Part shown: positions 55,436 to 64,000 of the stretch, piece by piece
Numbering within the stretch: the first letter of the stretch is position 1
Layout of the letters: every line of letters begins with the position of its first letter
Source of the DNA: Ascaphus truei
Lineage: Eukaryota; Chordata; Amphibia; Anura; Ascaphidae
Assembly (NCBI GenBank): GCA_036426205.1
Contig: WSYH01001930.1
Location: 20,905-84,904 of the forward strand
DNA: 64,000 bases
Reading direction: 5' to 3'
Notes under the pieces: model-generated
The model's database searches: none
Seen by the model: only the letters and a program-made list of their open reading frames with translations
What the model was told of the DNA's origin: nothing
Made by a program: the position numbers and the translations under genes

Positions 55436-56074
55436 CCCGTGGAACCACCAGCCTGATACCCTTGGGATACCCGAAGATACCACAGGTGGTCTCCAGAGGT
55501 CCCACGCAGAACCACGGAACCAAGCCTGAATGTAAAAAAAATAAACCTGGCCTATACATTCAATACATAAACCCTCCCCCCCAACACCTACAGTACAATA
55601 ATGTGCAAAATAACTATTATAAAGATATGGATAATAGATTAATTGCCCATTATTAAAAACATTAACTAGCATATACAAATAAATAAAGTACTACTGACCT
55701 CATCAATACGAAGTGTCCGTGGCCAGCAACATTCTTGTCTTGTCCACAAAATACATTGCCAATACAAAGCCAATACATTGCAAGTACATTCAGATATCAA
55801 TTAACCCCTTAAACACCTTATCTGATAATAAATGCAAAGGTGATTAAGGGGTTAAGCCACACAGGCCCGATACCCACCCTTCACCCAAGAATTTGTACAG
55901 TGGCTTCATCATGCAACTATATACAGTAATATGTAATATATATATTACAGAAGAGAGAGAGACGACAATAGCTTGTAATATGAGATATCAGTAATATATT
56001 ATATTATAATATATATACAGAGGAGAGAGGATAAGATATCTGTATACGATATATACTAGATCTACATACTATAG

Positions 56075-56119
<45 letters not shown>
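55436..56119. other. No gene; AT tracts at the end
   Basis: 55560-55850 is AT-rich. (TA)n and GAGAGA tracts occupy 55930-56119. Confidence 0.6.
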
Positions 56120-56124
<5 letters not shown>

Positions 56125-56550
56125 CAGTATATCACACACATGAGGAAACCAATATACAAATAATATTAGAAGGGTTACTGCACTTTTTTCCAGGCTACTT
56201 GTTCTGCTCAGGCGTGAATTAGTTCAATTGTTTTCATATTGTTCTTGATGGAGTGTGAATTGTTTAGGGATGTAAATAATGATATGCTATGATTGTTTTG
56301 TTTACTTGGTTATGTTCTTGCAAATGTATATGTGCTAGATTTATGCATCATAATATTGGAATGTGAGGTTTTTCCATTGGTTTGTGATGATATGATTGTG
56401 AGACCTCAGTTAGGATTTTAAAGGAAATGTGTGATTTTAGTGTAGTTTGGACGGTATGGAAAGTGTTTGTGGTGTTTGTAGTAACAGTATGGTTTTGTAT
56501 AACCCTTCTACATTTATTTGTATATTGGTTTCATCAGTGTGTGGGTATAT
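56120..56550 (+). mobile_element. TIR element T, copy 2 (complete)
   Basis: 56133-56177 (CACACACATGAGGAAACC, then AATATACAAATAATATTAGA and AGGGTTAC) is inverted at 56499-56543. Similarity extends outward through TATACAGTATAT-like bases into (AT)n. Length about 430 bp, no ORF. A MITE-like element probably targeted to TA-rich DNA; superfamily unknown. Confidence 0.85.
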
Positions 56551-57690
56551 ACTGTGTGTATATATATAATAGCATATGTATCCTATATTACTAGACTATA
56601 CTATACTTATCTATATATATCTATTATCTCTAAGAAATATATCTCGTTAGCACAGAGAGATGACCTAGGCCCAAATGCACATACAAGAAAACAAACCATA
56701 AGGGATATTTCAACAAAATAAACCGCCCGACGTCATAATATGCACTCTACATGCCGTATAGGATACAATCAACCTTGTATCCACTCTGGGATCTGGACAA
56801 TTATGTGATGGATCTGGACACTGGGCAGTGGGGGAGAGGGGGGCTCTGTATTAGAACTGACTGTAATGCACATTTACTCAAGAGGCTTAAATGTAGTCTG
56901 CTATTTTAATGAGCAACTGTATCAGCTGCTGCATACTTTTTTTTAAATCAACCATTCCATCAAGATAGAGAGATATGTAGTAACTAGCTCTAGAGTCTAC
57001 TTTTTATGGAGCTGGATTTAGTCATTACTTTGGAATAACCATCCTAGTTCATGGTAATATTACTAATCCTGCACTTGCCTTCTCTCAGATTTGCTTGGGG
57101 CTGTTAAAAATGAAACTATTTGTGAAATGATCAAAAGCATCTGGTGCATTTATGGTTAAGCTAATTTTTCTTTTACGAGGAGGGGGGTTTGTTTTGGGAA
57201 TTGGATTGTGCACTCTCGTCCTTGCGCATAGGGTGTGTTAAAACAAAACAAAACTGAACATATTTGTGGTAGACATGCTCCTGATTTCCATTCTCCATAA
57301 ATATATAACATTTATCAAGGTTTCTTTCTCTACTACTCGGTATTGGATATTGCTCCATGATGTAAACTAAATTTTCTAGTGCAGACTCATCATTCTACTA
57401 ATATTAACAGAATTCATATGAACATGAAATAATGAAAGATTAAGTGCACACATTAGGTAATAATAAATTCAGGATAGACAGGTATTCATACCATAACGCC
57501 ACACTGACATCAATTGTGTTTGAAAATGTATTGATAAGAATGCAGCAAAGGTGGAACTGTAGGATTCAAAGAAGCAAGGAGCCATACAAAGGCAATATAA
57601 AAATATGTCCAATCAATATTTATATCCAGATCAACATTGTGATCAGTTAATCATTAAGAAATAATAAATACTCTACAGACATACGTCCAT
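56551..57690. other. AT-rich unique-looking DNA
   Basis: Short open frames only, none with family resemblance. No repeats noted. Confidence 0.5.
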
Positions 57691-59200
57691 AGCAGGACTT
57701 CTTTGCTCATCGATGGGGGAAGACCGCCTTTCCTCGGCTAAACAAATCTTTTGGTATTTTTGGTTCCCCATTCTAATGTCGCCTCTCCCCGGCGTTTGTT
57801 ATGAGGGGAGTTCATAGCAGTGCTAACACAGAAAGATACAAAAATGACTGCGTCGCCATGACGTGCCAGTGGGACCGACAATAAGCTTTTGGCTCTGGGG
57901 TGAGCTCTGTATCATCATACACGGTACTGTAATAATGGAAGTTGTTAACCTTCATATCCGGGCATGTTTCTCTGTCAAAGCTCGCGAAAGTGCCTTGTTT
58001 GCTTGCTATTCAAGTGAAGCTGCCTCATAGTGTAGGCCGCCCCTTTAAACATCATCAGGCTTACACCGTCTAATTCCTCCCTCTGGTGGTAAGTCCTGTT
58101 AAGGGCAGTAACCATAGTGATCATCATGGGTTTTCCCCCTTCAAGCCCTGCCTAGAGTGATAGATGCATGCCCCGACGTTCTTCTTGAAGGCAAGTGCTA
58201 CAGGCAGGTTGGAGTGGTTCCTGCTGACCTGCATGAGGGGGGTGGGGCTAAGCCTATTAGTAAGCGCCATTCCGGTAAGTGACAGTTAGTTCTACGTGCT
58301 GGAGTCTACTCGTGAGGAGTCTACTTTGGAGTTCTCTCAGTGTTGGAGTTGAAGGATTAGACGCAAGCTCCGTCCTGGGCAGCAAGGCAAGAGGAGAGAG
58401 ACTCTGGCCTATTACTTTGGGAGAAGTGAGCCGAGTTCATGGTGGGACCAATGTGCCGCCCCCCCACCCCGATGATGGGTGATGGGGAGAATTGCATCCC
58501 CCACCCAGATATAAAACCCTACCGAGGTTGGCAGTGGGGTATTGGAGGCCCCAGCCACAATCCCATCGCGTGGTCGGAGTGACACACGTTGTAGGAATAG
58601 GAGGGAAAAGGCCTGTACCAGAGTGGAGGGTCGGAGTGTGCTGTGGCGATTGCTGTTGTGTTTCGCTGCTTGTTGCTACTACTAGCCGGGGCGGCTCGGA
58701 GCAATAAGAGATACATTACCTTTTCTTAGACTGTTGTGTGATTTCTGGAGTCACAACCCCCCTGGACCAGGGTCTACTTCTTTGCGTATACGGTGTCCTC
58801 CCCACATCCCTCAGTGTAAGAATATAGGAGGATGAGGGCGCTGCACCACCACTAAGAAATAGAATGGAGGCTACTACCAGGGTACCTACCCACCGGCACT
58901 AGCCGAACCATACACAACGACCCTCCCAACCAATAGACCCGGCTCTACTACCAGCACCCCGAATCGCCGGGCGGAGCGCGACGTGTCCCAGACCGGACCG
59001 TCCCTTTTCACTTTATCGAACCCCCAACCCACCCCCCCCAGAACGCCACCGAGCGGAGACTCAGGCCAACAAAAACTACCTGTTCCACCAGGTACGGCCA
59101 CCAACCTGTACAGTGAATGCCAGGCCCTCACAGGAGCACCCTAGATCGTCGATGAGCAGGGGGGGGGGGAAGAGGGTTACATACGAAATGCGCACATTAA
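57691..59200. other. LTR-like or promoter-like GC-balanced DNA
   Basis: A drop in AT content with CTGCC/GGTG-rich text, reminiscent of retroviral-type LTR and leader DNA (for example GGAGTTCTCTCAGTG at 58330 and GGTCTACTTC near 58772). No TG...CA pair with a target duplication could be proved and no coding domain is seen. A G-run lies at 59159-59169. Confidence 0.3.
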
Positions 59201-59498
59201 ATTAGTATATATATATTAAGATTACACTATCTATAGAGATAAACTGCTAAAGGAGATAGTTAGAGATTAGTTTAATGGAGTCTGCTTGCTTTACTAGGCT
59301 GTCACCAGCTCTCCCTCCTTTTGCCATCAGGATCCTCTCCTCTCTGTGTCCCTTTTTTCATGGATGAATTAGGCAAAAACCTTTCAATGATACACGATAA
59401 AGTACAGTGATGGTACCGGCCGTTATGCGATATTTCACTGAGCTGTTTTTCATTTGCTCTAGCTGTTTCGCGATGTGGCAGTTGCTCATCAACGCGCA

Positions 59499-59744
59499 TC
59501 ACCAATCAACACAAGGAGGCACAGGCACCTTTGTTTTGCTTATCGCGTTTAATTTGTTTTGAATTTCATGGATGCTGATTTCTTGGTGGTGCAATTCTTT
59601 CCCGTATCCGTGGCCGATGAAGGTTTGTAAGGTCCTCGGTCCTGCGCTTGTTTGTTGGCTGTGCCGGGCGGCCAGTCGGGCAGTTCGCCCACCAGCAGGG
59701 GAATCCTCGTTGTACGGCGCTGTGTCCCGTCCCCCCTGCGGCAA
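59499..59744 (-). CDS. Fragment of a transposon helper-like protein
   Basis: Open from ATG at 59744 for 81 codons. The C-terminal half reads GHGYGKELHHQEISIHEIQ, then NKLNAI, an amphipathic helix of the kind I associate with the C-terminal coiled coil of Myb/SANT-like transposon proteins. The N-terminal half is Arg/Ala/Gly-rich. The frame on the opposite strand (59572-59838) is less protein-like. Partial and probably dead; the family is a guess. Confidence 0.3.
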   Translation of the reverse strand: MPQGGRDTAPYNEDSPAGGRTARLAARHSQQTSAGPRTLQTFIGHGYGKELHHQEISIHEIQNKLNAISKTKVPVPPCVDW

Positions 59745-60480
59745 CGATGCTGCTACACGCTGTTGCGCGTCAGGCCGCTATGGACACAACAGAAAAGTTG
59801 GTGTTCACTGGATAGCGTTAGAACAAAGCGTCACTTAGTTGGGCGTGAGCCAAATGGGGAGGGAGTGCTTGGGAGGAGGAGAGGCTTTCGCGGATAGAGG
59901 CCTATTCGTCGGTGGCCGGGGAGGAGTGGTGGATTGAAAAGCAGGTGATGGCCTGTTCTGTGTGTGTGTGTTGTGCTGAGTTCGTGAGTGCCTGTCTGTG
60001 TGTGTGTGTGCCTGTAGTGCATGAGTAGCCTGCCATCTGTCTGTGTGTGTGTGGGGGGTGATGAGTGGTGCGTGAGTCGCCCTGCCTCTGCTGTGTGTGA
60101 TGTGCCTGTGTGTGCGTGTGGTGTGTAGTATGAGTCCTGGGTGTGGTGTGTTTTAAACTTACCCCAGCAGCTTCCCACCCGAAGGTGCCGTGGAGGGAGG
60201 GGGGGAGAGTAGCGGGTCCCGTCCGCTCACGCCGACATGCCCCCTCTCTCTCAAGCTCTCCACTGCCCCCCAACGAGGGTCCCGCCCACCTGAGGGCACA
60301 GTCACCGCTATGCCGGACTCACCCGCCCTCTGCCCTATCCGCCCAGACGCATTCTAAGTTGTCTGTGTATGTCAGCGCACCGCCTGTCTGCAGTGGCGGC
60401 GCATCGCTGACATCCTGGGAGCCCGGGGGCCTTACTAATGTTATAGTAAAGCTGTCTTAACTGTGATTTGCAATGTGGTT
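59745..60480. other. GT-rich microsatellite region
   Basis: Interrupted (GT)n tracts at 59958-60135 (GTGTGTGTG repeated with CCTG interruptions), then GC-rich DNA to 60420. ORFs on the minus strand rich in His/Thr are read from the microsatellite. Confidence 0.7.
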
Positions 60481-61600
60481 TAAAAAAAAACCAGAACACT
60501 AAAATGCCCATTTTGCTGCGACTCGATAAAAACAACGAAATCAACATCAACACGCGTAGGGCTTAATGGGAGGCGTTAAGGTTGTCGAAATCACGCGCCA
60601 TGACATGGGTATCCGTGGGTATACAACGCTGGAAATGTTCCTAACCACAATTAAGACGGGCCGCCTTGCGTGTTTTTTCTATTTAATAAAATGAAAAAAA
60701 AGCACAAAGAAGAAAAACATATACATATAAATTTACAAGTAAAGATCTAGTACTTAAAACTGTGACACACAAAATAATGTAACGTACAAGTTGGGGTTAA
60801 ATACCTATAACATATAACCTTCAGGTGCGAACAATTTATGACAACCAATGATAATTACAGATTTGCATAGTTTTTCGCATGACAACCTTCTTGAATCGAA
60901 AAAAAGAGAGTCTTTTTTTAAATATCAATGGTTACCCAATTCCATGTCTTTTGAAACAACCTTATGTAACAAAAATAAGAATCCGGAGGGCATATGCAAA
61001 AGTTAAGTACAACCCTGGTTTTTAATAGCTAAATCAAGGGGCACTGAAAATCAGGTATTTAAATAATTAGATATATCTTCAGGTGTAAGTTTGTGGAGGC
61101 CCCCCACCCATATAAAGATCAGAAACTTTGTGAGTTTCCACGGTGTGTAGAGGTGTGTGGAAACAATCATGCCACAATCAAAAAAATCTCTGAGGCCTCA
61201 TTAAGTAGCATTTGATGCTCATTAGTCTAAACAGGGTTACAAAACAATTTCGAAGGATTTGCTGCCTCCACCAATCTACTAACATTCCACCATCTATTTT
61301 ATAGAATGGAGAAACATACAGACCAGGGACCACAGTCACTCCTAATACCCCCATCATGAGCAGTCGACCTACCAAAATCTCTACTTGAGCAAAGAGTCAG
61401 TACCAGCAAAATCATCCAGGAATTCGCAAAAAAGTCCCAAAGTGACATAAAGGTCCTGCAAGCCACTCTCGATCTTGGCTAATGTGAGTATTCATGGGAC
61501 TCAACTATCATAATCAAAAAACTGGACAGAATGGTGTTCATGGAAGGATACAGTATACTTAAAAATGATTTGCGATAGGGCGCATACAATACCTAATTTT
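60481..61600. other. AT-rich DNA with a possible LINE ORF1 remnant
   Basis: 61300-61480 on the plus strand gives MEKHTDQGPQSLL, then SKIIQEFAKKSQSDIKVLQA, which looks like the start of an L1-type ORF1 with a coiled coil but has stops. Nothing else recognised. Confidence 0.3.
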
Positions 61601-62760
61601 TCAACAGTGTGGTTTTAAATAATAATAATAAAAGAAAAAAATAAGAAAATAAAAAATGTTTATATTATGAACTGTTGCACCAATGGATGGCTTCTCACCT
61701 TACCAGGGGAATTTGCTAATATTTCCCACAAATGCAATTCTGTTTGAGTTTGGAAGGGAGCGATCCACCTGTGTACACCACCTCATGATGGCAAAACGTG
61801 AAACGCACTAATGCAATATGGGATCTTAAATCAATATGAATTAACGGAAACAACTTTATTATAGTAAGGTGAATTACCCTGAGTGATATCAGTACAAAAT
61901 TGTTGAATAAGGGTAAAGTACAACCGTGGGGTATGTATGATAGTAGTTCTTCCTTTCAGAGTGGTTGTACTTACCATTATCACACTTTTTTAACTGTAAT
62001 AAGTAATTCCTTCTATATATAAAGTTGTTTGTAATCACTATTATTTTAAGTCACATATTGCATTATGGCTTTTCACGTTTTTCACTCACATTAGGTGTAC
62101 ACAGGTGGATAAGCGCGTCCCGTTGTCGAGACCCAAAACCAGACTTTCCATGGAAAGGATAGACATATGGAAACCACAGCTCTCCTCAAAGAACTGCTGC
62201 CTGGTCTGAAGTTTTTACCAAAGAGCACATGACTTCTGGAACGAATATTCTCTGCCACAAAACGAGTAGCGGACCTTTTTCGCCTCAAAGAGAAATGCAA
62301 ACACACTGGGTGTCTCTATTGCTCCACACAGTCTCTAAATGTTAATGTCTCTCTCCGTTATTAGGTCTTTATCACTGCACCTAATGTGTACATAGTACTC
62401 ACGGTACTTTGATATATGTGCAGTCCGGATTCACACTCAGTGCGCTGTTATTGTATTCCCACGAAGAGTCCTCAGTATTCCTCTGGTCACCCACGGCTCA
62501 TGGGGACGCTCCATACCACGTGACGACGCGGTGATGTCACTCCCTCTCGCGAGAGTTTGTCCGGTAGGCTGTGGGAGCAGGGCATCGATCCTCTGCACTG
62601 CTTATCTCACCGCAGGCAAATATTGGGATAGGCGGCCACCGGCACCTCTTAGCTGCTGTCTGCTGCTTCTAATGAGTCTACTGCGTTCACTATAAACCAC
62701 GCCCTACGCGTTTCTCGGTTAGGCTTCGTCAGGGGCTGATTATGCTCTCTCTCCCTCATC
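61601..62760. repeat. Unclassified repeat with AAACGCGTAGGG motif
   Basis: On the minus strand, CCTGACGAAGCC, CGAGAAACGCGTAGGGCGTG and TTTATAGTGAACGCAG occur at 62745-62680, a word pattern I associate with dispersed amphibian repeats. 62091-62306 is weakly protein-like on both strands (for example ERIFSATKRVADLFRLKEK on the plus strand) but has no recognised family. Confidence 0.35.
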
Positions 62761-64000
62761 TAGGGTTATATACCCTCCTCCATTATGCACATAATTAATT
62801 AAAAAATCAAATAATTAAAAAATTATCCAAAATACATTGGCTTCATGGTTTTAATATATACTTTGTGTAGCTAATCAATTTGTTGCTTGTTGGTACCATT
62901 TATATTACATATATAGTGTTTGTCTAAAGTGATTAAATAATAAATATTCTCATTTCAGCAAGAGCAAATTTAGATCTATACTAACCCTCTAATTTAATAT
63001 AGAATTATTATACCGGATAACCTGGACAAAATTGACATATAATGCAATTTACCTTGACTGATTATACCTTTTATAAAGACATAATATATGGGTTCTAGAC
63101 ATTTTATATATTATCTATACTCACAGTTAATAATTATTTAAACACCCTTCCATAGGGTATTTGATGACCAATCAGTGGTGTATATAGATTCGTTCTTAAT
63201 TGTGGGAATATACTAAAATACTGTTCCTGACCTTTGTATTATAGAGGTTTTATACGGCTATATGTTACATAGCCCAATAAAGATATGTGGGTAGATAATT
63301 CAATATTTATTAAAATGGTGGGGTTATATGCCTTTATTAACCCATTATAGCTATGGAGCCAAAACTCCAATACCTCTAAACCAAGTAGGATAATGAGTAG
63401 TTCAATCTCATTCGTGATATTAACCCTTTATTCTTATGGTTGGGAATTAGATCTCATATTCCCACACATTAGATATATTACATATATAGAAGTTATTACT
63501 ATAAGTTATATAAGTTCTACACATAGCAGATTGGAGCAGACCAGAGAGTTAGATGCTGCTTAAACAACGAATCTGTTTCAATATTCCCATGGGGACTGCA
63601 TTGTGACAATTTTATGTGTATAAATTAACACTTCTTAGTGGCACTACATGTTTCTCATGATATATATACCTAATAATAGTAAAGGACAATTTATAACAGT
63701 TGTACAGAAAAGAAAAATAGAAAATGGTTATTCAAATAATAGAAGTTAGTCGCAAACTACTCATTCTCTCGTGCGCTATTGCAGAAAAAATGTTTTAGAG
63801 AGAGCCATATCATATAACGTACATTGTTAACCCAAGTAGCAATGTACTTATAATGAAATCTTATAGTGTTCATCGTATTCCTCATTCACATATTCACACA
63901 GATGATGTAACTAAATAGTTTCTAACCATACAGATCATAGATGGAACTTAATCCCTTAAAAAAGATCCCAGATCTATATCGATGTTAAGACCAAGTGGGG
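62761..64000. other. AT-rich DNA, nothing recognised
   Basis: About 70% A+T, with GATATA/TATATA words and no ORF or paired repeat noted. Confidence 0.5.

Noticed and set aside
54946..55656. 236-codon plus-strand frame
   Set aside because: Pro/Gly-rich and built over a minisatellite. A second frame over the same units is also open, so the openness follows from the repeat.
57691..58840. Possible small nuclear RNA or retroviral LTR
   Set aside because: No match to U-RNA landmarks as I know them, and no TG...CA ends with matching flanks could be found; left as unclassified.
59902..60273. His/Thr-rich minus-strand frames of over 100 codons
   Set aside because: Read from interrupted (GT)n repeats.
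1..64000. CRISPR arrays, operons, bacterial defence or phage systems
   Set aside because: Direct repeats here are microsatellites, LTRs or tandem duplications without spacer structure. The gene content is wholly eukaryotic transposable elements with introns and polyadenylation signals.

Overview
This is eukaryotic, almost certainly vertebrate, intergenic DNA made nearly entirely of transposable elements, many nested. The mix (Tx1/L1-like LINEs, CR1 and L2 LINEs, a Penelope-like element, Ty3/gypsy elements, a Tc1 transposon, a large Harbinger transposon and CACTG-ended DNA elements) suits an amphibian, probably a frog with a large genome. This rests on element families only; the species cannot be named. 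I see no convincing single-copy host gene, no tRNA or rRNA gene, and nothing prokaryotic.

Layout. 1-8570: a composite repeat in three copies, two of them joined to the same broken IQ-motif/coiled-coil pseudogene, then an AT-rich stretch with a promoter-like block and a 34-codon ORF, and a gypsy LTR plus gag. 11.5-15.2 kb: an internally deleted L1-like LINE. 17.06-17.99 kb: a solo LTR with a 5-bp target duplication. 19.3-24.2 kb: a gypsy element whose LTR holds a Tc1 transposon that itself holds a retroposon. 25.6-33.6 kb: an 8.0-kb Harbinger transposon with 19-bp inverted ends, a broken transposase gene and a convergent, spliced Myb/SANT-like gene that is still open. 34.6-37.9 kb: an L2 LINE split by a 2-kb insertion. 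38.06-39.94 kb: a CR1 LINE. 40.36-41.07 kb: a foldback with two 310-bp arms. 41.44-46.35 kb: an LTR element with both LTRs, target duplication and primer-binding site, carrying a coiled-coil gene instead of gag-pol. 47.5-49.2 kb: a second L1-like ORF1. 51.8-53.6 kb: a Penelope-like element. 53.6-56.6 kb: two opposed copies of a TIR element around tandem repeats. The last 7 kb is mostly unclassified repeat.

How the parts work together. In the Harbinger element the two genes normally act as a pair: a DDE nuclease that cuts, and a Myb-like protein that carries it to DNA. Here the nuclease is frameshifted and lacks its last exon while the Myb partner remains open. Several insertions can be proved inside the window because an empty paralogous site or a rejoined reading frame is visible.

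The strongest candidate for something undescribed is the LTR element at 41444-46346: a complete retrotransposon shell (601/602-bp LTRs, 5-bp target duplication, tRNA-type primer site) with no visible gag, protease, reverse transcriptase or integrase, whose cargo is a long broken coiled-coil protein on the element's sense strand.
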